A DNA stretch of 64,000 bases. Source: Chromera velia (Eukaryota > Sar > Chromeraceae). The notes beneath the pieces were generated by a model that worked only from the letters and a program-made list of their open reading frames with translations, searched no databases and was not told where the DNA came from. This document shows, one piece after another, positions 23,552 through 36,439 of the stretch. The stretch covers positions 212,414 through 276,413 of the forward strand of contig JAHBMJ010004705.1 of the NCBI GenBank assembly GCA_018398765.1, read 5' to 3'. The stretch's first letter is position 1. Every line of letters starts with the position of its first letter. The position numbers and the translations under genes are program-made.

Positions 23552-24803
23552 ATGAAGTACCACCTGAGAGGTTTCCAAAAAAAACCGTCAGGGTTGTTTT
23601 CGGATGCTGTCTCCAGACAGGAGAAGTGCTTTCAAGAGTTGAAGGAGAGAAAACTGCGGGCTATCCTTCCAAGTGAAGATATCTGTCTTCAGTTCGATCG
23701 CATTTCATGACTTAGAGATCCCTCGTCTCCTTCTTAAATCTGCCCTTTATTGATCGCAGGCCTTTGTGTGCAGATCGAGGCTCTACAGCTCCTCCGGAAG
23801 GAAGAGCCTGACTTGATCAGGTTGGTGTTGCATTTCTCGATTCGTCCCTTAAAACTTTCGTGAGTTCCAGACTCATACCGGCCCTCCTTACATCACTTTA
23901 TTCACTGCATTGTGATTGCTCTAAATATCCATGATTTTATCCTAGGAAGCGTTATTCTGCATGGAGCCTTTCTGAGTTATGTCGATCGATGCTTTTGATA
24001 GATCCAACCAGCTTTTCAAGAGACCTTGGAGGTCTCGTATATATAGATCTCCGTCTCCTTTCTGTGTTGACGTGTTCGCAACTGTTTGCGACCTGCCTGA
24101 GTGACAGTATTTATATCTGGAACTATTTGCGTTTTTTGAAGTGCAGGCAGAGATGGCAAAGGGGATATACAGACCGAGCCGCATGCAAGCCAAACAACAG
24201 TGGTCAGCCCTTCAAGAATATGGGTTGCGTCTCGAAAGTCTGCCCGACTAATCGTCCTTTAAATTCGTGACTCCTCTGATCATGATTTTTGCTGGAGTGA
24301 AGTTATGAAGCGTGGCGCCTCTTCAATTAATGTCGTAGTTTCTTTTCTGTAAGGAGTCCGAGTGTATATATATGTGCCGAACTCTCTGGGGCTCCCAGAT
24401 TTTGTCTCCTCACTTTGCTATACGTTACCACGTCTCATCATGCATTCACCATCCATTAATATTACCTGCATGCCTGTGTGTATCTGTGCAGGCGTACAAA
24501 GCAATGGAAAGGACTCCTGAGAGCATGCAGTGGATGCCCTTGAGGGATGTCCAGCGGAAGGAGGGCGGAAAACAGGCCGGGGAGAACCCTTGGATGATGC
24601 GTGCATCAAAAATCGGTTAGCCAGAAAGAAAGCGTTAAAGTAGAGGGTAAGCTTGAACGGCGACCATATCATAATAGTCTCCTGGGAGCCGTCTCTTTCC
24701 TTCTGTTGCGTCAAAGAGAATTGATGCTGTCGATCGTCTCTTAAATATTGATTCAGAAATCTGCAAAGCGATGTGGTGGTGCTCATAGAATGAAGGGTCT
24801 TCG

Positions 24804-24877
<74 letters not shown>

Positions 24878-24973
24878 CCTCTCTCTGTCTCTCTCTCTCT
24901 CACACACATACATACATATTTTTTCTCTCTTTCACTTTCTCTTTCTCTTTCTCTCACTCTCTCTCCCTCTCTT

Positions 24974-25012
<39 letters not shown>

Positions 25013-25027
25013 TCTCTCTCTCTCTCT

Positions 25028-25080
<53 letters not shown>

Positions 25081-25092
25081 GCTCGCTTTCTC

Positions 25093-25135
<43 letters not shown>

Positions 25136-28100
25136 ATGTTGGCGTTCTTGTTGTGTACATTTCTTTCTGTAAACCTTCAATGGCATGCATGGTTTTCGAC
25201 GTGCTGTTTTTCTTCCACATACTTCTCGATTGTCATCGCCCCCTTCATGCAGAAGGCACAGGGAAAGGATGAGGGCTGCTTCAAGGAAGAACAAAAGGAG
25301 GGGATTGTTGCTAAGAAGGAGAGAGGGGGGGGGAAGGGCGGGGGAACAATGTGGAGGTACAGCAGCATCAGCAGGAGTTGCAGTCACAAGAAGGGCAGAA
25401 GGCGTACTGCGGAGGCGATACTGCTCTCTTCGGTGTACAACTCCAGGATGAAGGCAGTGAGAGGTCAGCTACATGCTTTGGTCGAGGGCCCGCCTCATGG
25501 TTCCTTCTATCACTTTCTCTGCTGTGTCAAAACTTATGTTTTCCCATCTTTCTGGTCTCAGTCGGATCGATCTTTGTTGTGCTCCTGAGTGCCCGTCTCC
25601 GGATCTTTTGAGAAAACTCCCGCCTGCCCCTGCTGCCTGCGTGTGCGCCTGCAGAGGTGACGGTGGTGTGTCCGTTGAGCCATCTGCTTGGTAAACCGTC
25701 TGTTGGCCTGAGGGGGAGGGTGTACTTTGTGTCTTTTCTACCTCTTGCGGTGGAAGGCGGCTTGTGCACTTGTGTGTTGTGCACGCATGAATGGAGATGC
25801 ATTTTCAGACGTGTGCGATCTTGCATGAATATGTGTTTCATTCGATGTCTTATCCATTCTTCTTGTCCTCGAACCTCCTTCAAGGTGCACGCTGCATGTT
25901 TGTTCACATGGTTCAACCTTCCTCTCAAGTGTTGCATGACGAGAATTTTCGCCTTTCCTTCCTTTTCTTCCATTTCTCCTGAAGCTTTCCGTCTGGCTTT
26001 CTGTCTCTTCACATGACCCCCTTCAACTGTTTGGTCACTGTCCCCAATGGTGCTTGCATACCCTTTTCCACTCCTCTTGACTGCTTGTTTTTTTTAGGTG
26101 GTTGAGGTGTTTCATCTTGCTCTTCCCCTCAGCGTACAACTCCAACTTAAAGGTATGCAGTCTGTATATCTGTCCTACCATCTTTAAGGTGTACTTCTAT
26201 ATGATTAGTCCGTTATGTCACAATCTGTCCGAAGGTCGTGACAAAGAATGCATCCTTTCTCCAGGCATGTGGATGAGTCTTTTGTTGCGGTCCTGCCTTA
26301 GCATTCTCTGGCTTCTCACATACATGAAAGCTGTGATTCCTCTTGTCTGGTTGTGGCTCTTTTTTTTCAGTTTTTCGCGCTGTTTTGTCATTATTTCTTT
26401 TGCATGATTTTTAACCATGTCCATACGCCTGTATAAGCGAGTTGTTTCTCACCATGAGTACTTCTCAATATAATCCACCTGCCTCCCTTACACCACGGTC
26501 CTTTTGAATGTGCTGGTGTTCATCTTCTATAGTTGCAGAGACAAACTTTGGACCACAGACTGACAGCAGATAAATAGTGAGAGTCGTTACTACCCCTGCA
26601 CAAGAAGAGAAGTTCCGATCCCTCTCTCTTGTTGTGCGCATCTTGTCAGACAGGAGGATCTGTATGGTTGCGCTGTTGCTTGTTTGCTGATATGCATGTG
26701 TCTTTCCCATATGCACTCAGGTCCCCAACTTTTAGGGGTGGAATTCAATTCGGAAACGTGCGTACCAGGCAAGGTTGGTTGACATAGTCTGAGAGGCACC
26801 GAGAGCGACCACTGGCGAACGTGCGTGCGTAAACGAGAGAGGCAGACAGACAGACAGACAGACAGACAGATAGACGAAGATTGATTAATCTTTCACTTGC
26901 ATTTTCTACATCATTTCTCTCAATTCATTCACTGATGTTCCTCTCCTGCTTAAAGATTCTGGTGCATGACGGAATGTCTGTCCTTCCGGTTGCATCGGCC
27001 TGCAAGGTTTTGGTGTCTTCATTGACAAAGAGACAGGTCGGACTTCCCAAAACGTGTCCTTCACCTTCAAAATAGATGAAGGTCAGTCATCCAGGCAGGC
27101 AGACAGTACACATCAGGGATTAGCTTGATCAGGCTGTCAACGTACGTATCAGTTGTCAGTGAGCCCGATGGATATAGACAACGATGGCGCGTTAGAGTCA
27201 TAGTCATAGACTGTCACAGTTATCTATAGCATGGCAAGACTGAGTCCGATAGGTGACTCCCACTGGCACACTAGTCAATTCATAGAAGCTTCACATGATT
27301 GGATTCACTGTTGTCTCAATGTGGGTTTTATCTGCTCTTTCAGTGATTCTCCCTATATGTTGTCTTTTTGTTTGCATTGTTGAACCTCAGCCGCTGACGA
27401 GCATTTTTACCTTTCGTTCCTTTTCTCCCATTTCCCCCTTCATGTATATACCTATAGCTTGACGCATCGCTCAAAGAGAGCGACCCCCTACACCGGAGTC
27501 GTCACCCTAAGGTTTGGACTCCCTCAATATAAATTGGACTTCAAGTGCAAGTCTATCAATGCTCGCCCGCTACAGGCAAAGAAGATGCCGTGTGCCAGTT
27601 CTTGGGGACTCACCCCCTCTTTGTTTCTCTGCGAGACTGCTCGGAACAAGGCGCGGAAGTCAGTGGGTGGCCAGATCTTTTTGATGGTTGTCTCATCTTG
27701 AATTGTGCAGTATCCAACGGCTGAAACCATACTTATTAAAAGTTGCTCATTCTACATACTTGCATATGCTGATGCGTGCATACATTGCTGACTGTGCACC
27801 TGCATCACTAAAGCACGTTTGTCCACCTCTTCTTTTTTCCCCTCCGGAGGGGCTTGGTTCCTCCACCTTAATTGTCTTGCTTTCTTCACAATTGTTCATT
27901 TAACCGCTACATACCTTCCTCCCTCTCTACCCCACTGCATGAGATGCGAGGGAATGTCCAGCTGGAGCTGACTGCCTCCCCTTGTTGCCCCCTTCCCGCG
28001 CGCGTCTGTATGCATGTATGGATGGATATTCCTCTATGTATTCATGTATTTCTTCGTGTATGTGTGTACGTGGGTGTGTGGATGATGTGTCACGCTTTTC

Positions 28101-28628
28101 TGTGTGTGAAGCAGGAGCCGCTCATTGGAGAGGGGGACGTGAGTCTACTAGAATGTTTCGCGTCAAGGACAGTGAGGCAAAAGAAGATTAGCATCCCTCT
28201 CGATCCCCCCTACATGCCCAGCAATGGAGAGGCCGCTCGTCAGCCAGTTTGTTTCTTTGTCTCTCTCTCTCTCTGTCTCTCTATCTGTGTATATATATAT
28301 AGTGTGTATATATATATATATATACATACATATCTATCTGTTTATCTCTCTCTCTCTGTGTGTGTGTGTGTGTGTGTCCATTTTCGTCTTTTGGTCATCG
28401 TGCGGCATTGTGCAGCCTAGGGACGTTCTGTTCAGACCTTGACCTCCTCTCTGTCGATTCAGCAGAAGGAGACGGCCGCCGTTGTTAGCACGTCGAGTCT
28501 TAAATTGGATCAGTCCTCTAACAGTGTTCCTTTCTCGGCAGCATCAAAGTCTCCAGTGGCAAGTAAGTACATACGTATATCTGTGTGTATGCTCTCTCTC
28601 TCTCTCTCTTTCTCTCTCTTTTTCTATA

Positions 28629-28659
<31 letters not shown>

Positions 28660-29484
28660 CCCTCTCCCCCCATCTCCATCTTTGTCTTACATTCATCATG
28701 CGGTGTAGGGACTGACTGTCCTTTTGTTGCAAAGGCATCTTTCTTGCCATTCCTTACATTCTATGAAATCCATTACGACCGATCGATCAATGCTTCACTT
28801 CGATGGCTTCCCGCGGATCCCTTTCTTTCGTGTTGGTGCAAGAAAAAGAAGACATACCAAATAAGAAAGGGAAAATCCACAAAAGACCTCTTCCGGCAAT
28901 CAAAGTACTCATCATATCAAAAAAGCAAACACGAAAAGCAGAAAAAAGTCACATACAAATGATAACACCTGCATCTGTCTGATTTTGCCTCTCTTTTCTC
29001 ATGCAGAGCCTCTCGAGATCATGGCACGGGTCCGTGCTCATCTCAAGACTCTCACGAGCCCTCAGAGTACAGCCAGCAACTTTGCGAAAGACTTTCTAAA
29101 TCAGCAGAGAATGCTGGAGGAGGCGAGGCTCGACGAGCTGGACAGAAGGAACTCCAAGTTTGGGAAGGCAGTCACGGCACTGAAGAGAGAGTCAGTCAGT
29201 GATCGAGGTAGTCATGTGAAGACTTATATGGGTGCTGAGCCTCGACCAAATTGTCATCCGTCCAAGGCACTGCGCCACCACACTGTGTGTCCTCCAGCTC
29301 TGCTCTGTTCTCTTTTGCGCTGGCCTGTTAGAAACAGCTTCCTTCTGTATGGAGGGGAGAAAGTGCTTTGGTCCTATTCTCAATGCGTTTCCTTCGTCTT
29401 TGCAGGCAGGAGCGAAAAACACAGCGATACGACAGACTGTACGGGGCCGAGTCCGAGTCGGACGAGGCTGCCCGTAAAAAGTAG
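23552..29484 (+). CDS. Multi-exon gene of unknown function, middle only partly resolved
   Basis: First exon 23552-23672 (MKYHLRGFQKKPSGLFS..) and second 23760-23820 join in phase and read ..ILPSLCVQIEALQLL. Further likely exons: 24147-24237, 24502-24615, part of 25255-25440 (frame uncertain around a G9 run), 26098-26152 joined in phase to 27007-27081 (VQLQLKGFGVFIDKETGR) and then 27481 onward (ATPYTGVVTLRFGLPQYKLD; its end may use a GC donor near 27579), a possible 24-nt exon near 28114-28137, and 28463-28562, 29007-29190, 29406-29484. The last three join exactly and end ..KREQERKTQRYDRLYGAE to TAG 29484. The middle looks beta-rich, the C-terminus is charged and helical. I do not recognise the family. 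Two gaps (after 23820 and after 24615) remain unjoined. Confidence 0.5.
24802..25133 (+). repeat. Long (CT)n microsatellite in an intron
   Basis: About 330 bp of CT/CTTT repeats with a short ACAC/ATAC break. It lies between proposed exons and creates false Ser/Leu and Arg/Glu frames on both strands. Confidence 0.95.
28297..28378 (+). repeat. (TA)n and (GT)n microsatellites in an intron
   Basis: TATATA tracts, a CTAT stretch, CTCTCT, then GT repeats. A similar CT/TA compound repeat lies at 28594-28662. Confidence 0.9.
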
Positions 29485-29885
29485 AAAGATCGCGAAGACG
29501 CGCCTGGAAAGATCATGAGGCTGCCTCAGGCAAAGGGCGTCATTCCGGGGGGAGGGGACTTTCGTGAGAGATGGATGGAGAGAGGAGAGCGGTAGGCGGC
29601 CGGCAACCTAAGAAGCCGCTGAGGAGACATATATAAAGAATCTACGCCGATCCGTTTGCGTAGTGCACGTTCGCAGTGTGGGCCGGTATGTGTGACTATG
29701 CTTGAATATGCTTTGTGCAGTTGGGTGGGTGATTGGTTGGTTGGTATAAAGGAGAAGAGCAATTACAAGAAAGCACTTGAAGGAAGAAAAAAAAGAAGGT
29801 GGTCTTTGAATTCCTGAAAGTCTCTTTTGACTCGCTGGCTGGTGGTTTGGTCGGTAACCGTTTGTTTCCATGTTTGTTTGGGTAT

Positions 29886-30995
29886 AAGAGCATCTTTCCT
29901 GCCATTCCTTACGTTCCATGAAATCCATTACGACCGATCGATCAATGCTTCACTTCGACGGCTTCCTGCGGATCCCTTTCTTTCGTCTTAGTGCAAGAAA
30001 AAGAAGACATACCAAATAAGAAAGGGAAAATCCATAAAAGACCCCTTCCGGCAATCAAAGTACTCATCATATCAAAAAGGCAAACACGGAAAGCAGAGAA
30101 AGTCACACACAAATGATAATACCTGTGTGTGTCTGATTCTGCCTCTCTTTTCTCATATAGAGTCTCTCTGGATGATGACACGGGCCCGTGCATATGTCAA
30201 GACATGCATTTCCTCTCTGACCTTCCGTTCTGCCTTCTTCTTCTCTTTTCTCTCAGAGGTGGAACAACACCCGTCACGAAAAGAAACATCATGCCGGTGA
30301 CCGATGACGAGTTCATCGTGGTAAGTGAACAATCGAGCGAGTCGGAGACCAAGTTCTTACCAGCCCTAAAAGCACAGCCGAGAACTTCGCAACCGACTTT
30401 CCAAATCATAAGAGAATGCTGGAGGAGGCGATGCTAGAGGCTATGGATAGAAGGAACTCCAAGTTCGAAAAGGCGGTCACGGCTTTGAAGAGAGAGTCAG
30501 TCAGTGATCGAGGTAGTCATGTGAAGACTTATGTGGGTGCTGAGCCTCGATCAAATTGTCATCCATCCAAGGCGCTGCGCCACCACACTGTGTCTCTTCC
30601 TGCACTGCTCTGCTTTCTTTTGTATTGGCCTGTTAGAAACAGCTTCCTTCTGTGCGGAGGGGAGAAAGTGCTTTGGTCCCATTCTAAATGCGTTACCTTG
30701 TCCATCATAGAATGTCCTAATCCTCCCCTCCGTTTTCTTCTCTCTTCTTCGTCATCTTATTTTCTTAACTCGTCTTTGCAGGCAAGAGCAGAATACTGAA
30801 TGATACGATAGACTCTACGGAGCCGAGTCTGACGAGGCCACCCGGAAGAAAGAAAAGAAACCCCTAGAAAGATCATGAGGCTGCTTAAGGCCAAGAACGT
30901 CATTCCGGGGCGGATATGTCACGCTTTTCTGTATATGAAGCAGGAGCCACTCAGAGAGGGAGACGTAGGTCCACTGGAATGTTTATCAGCTAGAG
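29886..30995 (+). pseudogene. Broken partial duplication of the 3' end of the 23.5 kb gene
   Basis: 29886-30200 repeats about 28735-29042 and 30410-30905 repeats about 29105-29535, including the last exons. The final exon copy keeps YDRLYGAESDEA but has an in-frame TGA just before it. 30912-30995 then repeats 28085-28165, an earlier part of the gene, so the order is shuffled, as in tandem copies that lost pieces. Substitutions in the last exon copy are largely synonymous, which supports the chosen frame of the parent. Confidence 0.75.
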
Positions 30996-30999
30996 CTTA

Positions 31000-31760
31000 G
31001 GAGACTATTTTGCACTAAATTTTGCACCTTACAACCATGATTTTTGCGGTTGTGATATTAAAATTTAAAAATAAAATCTAGAATTAAATGTGCATAATGT
31101 TTTAAATTAAAACTTTTATAAATTCTATCATCATCATTAATTCTAATTTATATAGGATAGGATTGACTTGACCGGCAGCTATCATATACCACTGGCACTG
31201 CCAGTGGTGATTCACATTGGCGAACTTAGATGGTAGTCAGAATCTGCTAGGAACTGTATTATGAACATAAATAATTACTGGCAGGATTAGTGCCTTTAAT
31301 ACAATACGTACTGTCACCGGTTTGTTTTTTAGAGGTCGCCGCTGCAAAGTTCAGTGCAAAACGCAATTACTGCCAATTAGTAAAAGTAATTAACAACAAT
31401 TAATTAATTTCAAATTAATATTATCATTTAATTTTATAACATCATGAATTGATTACTAGGCAATTGACTTGACCGGTAGCTATTATATATCACTGGCAGT
31501 GCCAGTGGCGATTCAGATTGGCAAACTTAGATGGCAGTCAGAATCTGCTAGGAACTGTATTATGAACATTTATAATTGCTGGCTTGTAGTGGCTTCAGTA
31601 GGGAGAGGGAATAATGGTTAAAGCGTGAGAGTTCACTCAGTGGGGCCACAATTTAATCTATAACTCATAATGATATGGGGGTAAATCCTACGTTCAGCAA
31701 TACAATCATTTCGAGCCATGAAAATGAACGGGCCAGTGTATGCAATTTTGCACCGGCTAG
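31000..31760. other. AT-rich island with direct repeats and a palindrome
   Basis: AT-rich spacer between two convergent gene ends. A block of about 100-110 bp at 31164-31265 recurs at 31467-31572 (GACTTGACCGG.AGCTAT.AT, AGTCAGAATCTGCTAGGAAC), about 303 bp apart. The first copy contains a perfect 21-nt palindrome at 31188-31208 centred on CACTGGCACTGCCAGTG. Confidence 0.65.
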
Positions 31761-31773
31761 ACCAGAAATTCAC

Positions 31774-34700
31774 CTAGTGCACGCGATGTAAACGCACATC
31801 AACCCCCTCATCATTCCTGTCCGTAACCTGAGGTTGAAACTGGGGTTTCTCATTCCTTCCTCGTGAATCGGCCCCTGAAATCCACTTCCGAAGCGGCGTT
31901 TCTACCCCGACCGTAAGAAGCCAGGCCAGCAAAATGGAGAGGGGGAAGAAGAGAGAGAGCCATTGCCACGGCAAACGTTTGTCCAATTGGAATTGCGCAC
32001 ACACCGGGGGCTCCTGTGCCAGAGGGGCCATGTGAATGCACTCCGCGGGGGCCGCCTTCCCCCCCCTGACTACGTACTGAAGCGTATGTAGAAGAACCAA
32101 GTGGATCAGGTACAGGCTCATCGAAATCTCACCTGCAGACGCATAGACATGTAAGATTCCCTCAGCTCCGACAGCTTATTGACGACCGAGGGGAATCACA
32201 AGTTCTCTTCAACAGAAATTATCCTCAGAGCCATCTATTCGTTCTCTTCCTTATTGCTTGAGTCACAAGTGGATGCATGTGGCCTCTTCATGCAATCATT
32301 CATCTAAGCCTTCAATTACCTCCGTCCTCTACTCGCTCACTACATGGACAGTGATAATAGTACTGAAGGACCTCGTGCATTCGGGAGAAACCGCCCGGCT
32401 TTCAACACACTCCGACATGCACGTACATGTTCCGAGCGATCGATCACCCTCCGGTCCGCAGCGTGGAGTCGAGAAAATCTTTAGAATCGGCTTACCAATC
32501 CGCTTGCTTTTCTCCTTCCTAAACGCCTGCCTGCCCGAATTTCGTTCATTCCCTTTTGTTTTTCTTTTCTCCGCTCTGCCTTGCGTCTTCCCTTCTTTCT
32601 GTCTGTCCGTCTTTCTTTCTTTCTTTGTTTTTTTCTTTCCTTGCCTGTTTTTCACGATCTCTCTTTCTTTTTGCCTGCCTGCCTGTCTGTCTGTCTGTGT
32701 GCCTGCCTGCCTGCCTGCCTGCCTGCCTGCGTACCTGTGTACCTGCGTACCTCTTCTTTTTTTCTTTTGTCTTGTTACTCTTCTTTCCTCCCTCCCTTCC
32801 TCCCTTCCTTCCTTTCTTTCTTTGTCCCGTCATTCATTCATTCATTCATTCAGTCATTCACTCATTCATTCATTCATTCATTCATTCATTCAGTCAGTCA
32901 GTCAGTCAGTCAGTCAGTCAGTCACTCAGTCAGTCAGTCAGCCATTCACTCATTCATTCATTCATTGTGTCCGTCCACTGACCCAACCACTGGAACACCC
33001 GAGAGACCATCACACGGGACACGAAGGACCTTCTGTCAACATCCAGAGAGACCGCCTCAATCGCCCACAGCTGAAATCCTGCACTCAGGCAGTCAATCAT
33101 TTGATTCACCAGCCTGCTCAATTGGTGGAGAACTTTTGAGTGCGTCAGACAGAGCAGCAGGGGAGAAGATTAGAAAGATGCGAAAAAACATGCAAGCAGG
33201 CGAGAAGGGAGAGAGAAGAGAACATCCTTTGCTGGCGACACTCTGTAGCTCCTTTCGACAAAGTGTCAATGCAACCTGTCGATTATTCAAATCCCATCAA
33301 ACAACACCATCTCAGAGTCCTCCTGCACGCCTGCAGTTCTTTCCCTTCTCCACGCACTGTCAAACTCTTTTCTCTCCTTCTTTTCATTTCCTTCGCGTAC
33401 ACATGCGCATACAGGCACACACAGAAGTCGAGGAAAAATTTAGACACATGCGTGCGTGAGAAAAAAACAGAGAGCCACCACCATCAACAGAGAGAAACAT
33501 GCACGAACGAACTATTAATGAAACAAACACACAAGTCCTGACGTGGAACGACAAGTTGGCCCCATGTGTCAAAGTGCCAGATTTGAAAATTCACTTGTGG
33601 GGGAAGCCTGCATGAAGAGAAGGCATGATAATTAAGGGAAGCCCTGCAACCTTTTCTGTTTGTCAATGACCAGAGGGACCGTAGAGACCATCCTCTGCCC
33701 TCTCTGTTTGTCCCCATCCTCACCTTTTCCTGTTCGTCTCTATCACCATTCCTAGCTTGTGTTTTGTGTGCCTGACCATGGTCACAATTTGCCTCGGCTC
33801 ATTCCATACAAATGAAAAAGACGAAGGGAAGGGGCCTACGCAAAAGCGGAAAACGAAACAAAAGTCACCCACCAACCAGGCGACTGGTCGACTGACACGA
33901 AATTGAGCAGAGACGGTACAATCCACAGAGTCTGCACAAAGAGCGAAAGACCAACACGGAGGCCGATTCAGAGTTGAGACAAATCTTCTCCCGGGAGGGA
34001 TTCAAAGCTCCGATGAGAGATTGAGATGAGATGGGCATGCAAGTGAGATATATGTGCTCTAGCTCCCATCTGTTCCTTCCTTCCAGCAAACAAAACGTGC
34101 ATCCATGGCACAGGAACGGAGCATTGAAATGACTGCAGAGGGTTTGACATAGAAAAGGGGGGTAGATGAAGGAACTTAGAGGGTCCCTGACAGTGGTGAG
34201 ATCTTCTTATCCATCGCCTTCAACAATGTCCCGCTGCTTGGAGCAAGTTTCCCTGATCATTCATCGACCTGATCAGGAAGTTATTCCTCAGGAAGACAAA
34301 TAGACACACCGACCGACTGACCTGCCAGAGAATCACAGACAGTGTCGCCCATCGGCCTCGTGTCTTTTTTTCTTCTTCCGAGATTTGGTGGGCGCTCAGG
34401 AGAGGATGTCGAGCTGATTCGTGCCCTCCCTCTCGTCGGGTCTCACTCATCATCATCTGATCTCCTTCTCCCCTCTCCACCAGGCTCTCCTCCTCACTTC
34501 CCCTCTCAGACGAGACAGCCAGTCTCTTGCAGCACAACAAACCTCCCACCACACCCATCACAAACACAGGGAAGCGAGACACTGGGTTGACTGTCGGCAC
34601 CCAATAGAACTGCTTCAGTCCGTCCTCCCGTCCGGCAGAACGGAACGCGTACGGAATGCCGACCAGCAGGGAAGCCCCCACTGCGACCTGAGCGCAGAAT

Positions 34701-35570
34701 TTACCCATTTCGATGTGCAGGTACGGATCCTTACATCAAGACCTCTACGTACCACCCCCGCCCCAGAACACGGAGAGACAGAGACACAGACAGAGACGGA
34801 AACGGAGACAGAGACAGAGAGATAGAGATAGAGATAGAAAGAGAGGGAAATGTGCAGTATGGTCTGACCACAATTTGCTCGCATTGTGAGAACGGCCGGA
34901 GGGTTGACAGCAAGTGTTCCAATACAGCATACGCACCATTCAAGTCAACGCATATTGAACAACCGTTCTTAAACACATGCATAGATATTTTCGATAAATG
35001 AACAAAACAATTCACCTGGAGGCAGTCCATGATCCAGCTGAGTCTCTGCAGAAAGGAGCTGCCTTTACCCATGAGCGCTTTGAATACGAAGGGGAAGCAG
35101 AGGTAGAAGAACATGAGTGTGCAGATGGTCCAAGAGACGATGTTGGGCACGTGCACGAAGGGACCCCAGGTGGAAGTTGCTGTGAGCGTGAGTGGGACCA
35201 TCCAGGGCCAGGAGTGCAGTCTGCAATCTGCATAGCCGACAAAGACCAGCGGGACTGCGAGGAGGTTTGTGAGGAGGTACGTAGGGTACACCCGTGCGAT
35301 TCGGCTTTTTTGGAATTTGAAGAAATCAATCTCATGCTTTGCGTCTCCTTCTGCTGGGCCACTCCCATTCCTGTTGGAGTTCGAACGCATGCCTCGGGTG
35401 GCCGCGAGAGTGAAACCCGAAAGAATGAAGAAGAAAGGCATCTGCATAGGGCCCAGTAAGTAAGGTAGGTGGTCTTTGGCGTTGCAGAAGAGAAAGGCGT
35501 GATAGACAAGAATGTGGACTGCGAGGAAACCCCGCAACCCACTCAAGCTGTCAAGATTCAATTTTCCCAT
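31774..35570 (-). CDS. Membrane acyltransferase, acyltransferase-3 family
   Basis: Start ATG 35570. Exon 1 35570-35016 (185 codons) shows the family hallmark SLSGLRGFLAVHILVYHA, then FFFILSGFTLA, a basic loop RIARVYPTYLLTN and more membrane segments. Exon 2 34729-34322 (136 codons, in phase) has QFYWVPTVNPVSRFPVFVMG and a long charged loop. The last exon 32132-31774 (GEISMSLYLIHLVLLHTL, later a Trp/Leu-rich segment) fits the C-terminal part of the family. One or more exons between 34321 and 32133 are unresolved; 33,900-33,960 (TLWIVPSLLNFV) is a candidate. Acyltransferase-3 proteins O-acylate sugars, lipids or peptides across a membrane; the catalytic His is probably that of VYHA in exon 1. 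Divergent neighbour is the 36440 transporter. Confidence 0.78.
32606..32965 (+). repeat. Compound tetranucleotide repeats
   Basis: In order: CTTT, CTGC, GTAC/CTGT, CTTC, CATT and AGTC tracts. Lies in the unresolved intron of the acyltransferase gene. The plus-strand frame through it (32258-33139) is repeat-encoded and not credited. Confidence 0.9.
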
Positions 35571-36439
35571 GATTTTGATATTATTATCTATATATAGGAC
35601 TCGGGCGGGACTGATTGGTGGCCGGAAAGAGAAGGGAACCTCGTGTTTGTTTCTCGTACAGTATCCTCGTTAGTTCAAGATGATCTGTGTCACTGCAGGC
35701 TCCGGCAGTCAAAAAACCGTCGATTGCATGTTTCAATTTTTTTTTAGAGGCGGGAGCATAAATGTGCACTCCATTGAGTGCCAGAGTCTGAGTGACAGAG
35801 TCCGCATTTGGAATCACTTGACAGAAGTCTTTTCGATTCACAATTGCGTACATGGGAGAAAAGTCTTGGACAAGTGATCAAGGGAAATTCAAACTTGCAG
35901 ACAGATCGAGACAGACTGCATGCATGTCGGAGAATGGATCGAATGAGATTAATGTGCATCATTGCATGCATGCTTGTGCCAGAAAAAAAGCGCGCGCGCC
36001 TTCAAATTGTGTGCGCGAAATCCCTTCGCGCCATCAGATGAAGATTTTGGCACAACTGCATGCATAAGAATTTTAGCATGCATGCACACCGATACAAGAG
36101 CCTGTCAAGAGGAACGTACGGATCGACACTCAAGAAGAATACAAGAAGGAACACAGATCACTTCAATCGAGCGGTTTGATTTATATTAATATACATAATC
36201 GGTTCTGACCCTCCACGGGAAGAACTCACATTTCAGGCACGGGGTTTCATCTGCGGCGTTCACAGCATATCCGCACCACTGCAAGACAAAAATGTATGTA
36301 CTCAACATCAAGCAATTAAGCGTCCATACAGACTCTCTAGATGTCTCGAAACACTGGCAGCCTCTGCAAAATGCGTGCGACCGAACTGAAGACAAACTAG
36401 ATTGACTCCTCTTGAAGCTTCCCATAGCTTCACGGAGCA
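35571..36439. promoter_or_regulatory. Shared spacer of a divergent gene pair
   Basis: 869 bp between the acyltransferase (minus) and transporter (plus) starts. It holds the GCGC-rich patch at 35988-36032 (AGCGCGCGCGCC, TGTGCGCGAAATC, TTCGCGCC) and four TGCATGC or GCATGCATG words at about 35917, 35962, 36058 and 36077. Likely bidirectional promoter, by position and motif content. Confidence 0.45.

Noticed and set aside
24750-25272. Long Ser/Leu and Arg/Glu reading frames on both strands
   Set aside because: They are translations of a CT microsatellite, open in all frames because the repeat contains no stop.
32258-33139. 293-codon plus-strand frame with apparent membrane segments
   Set aside because: Its sequence is encoded by tetranucleotide repeats and lies in an intron of the minus-strand acyltransferase gene.
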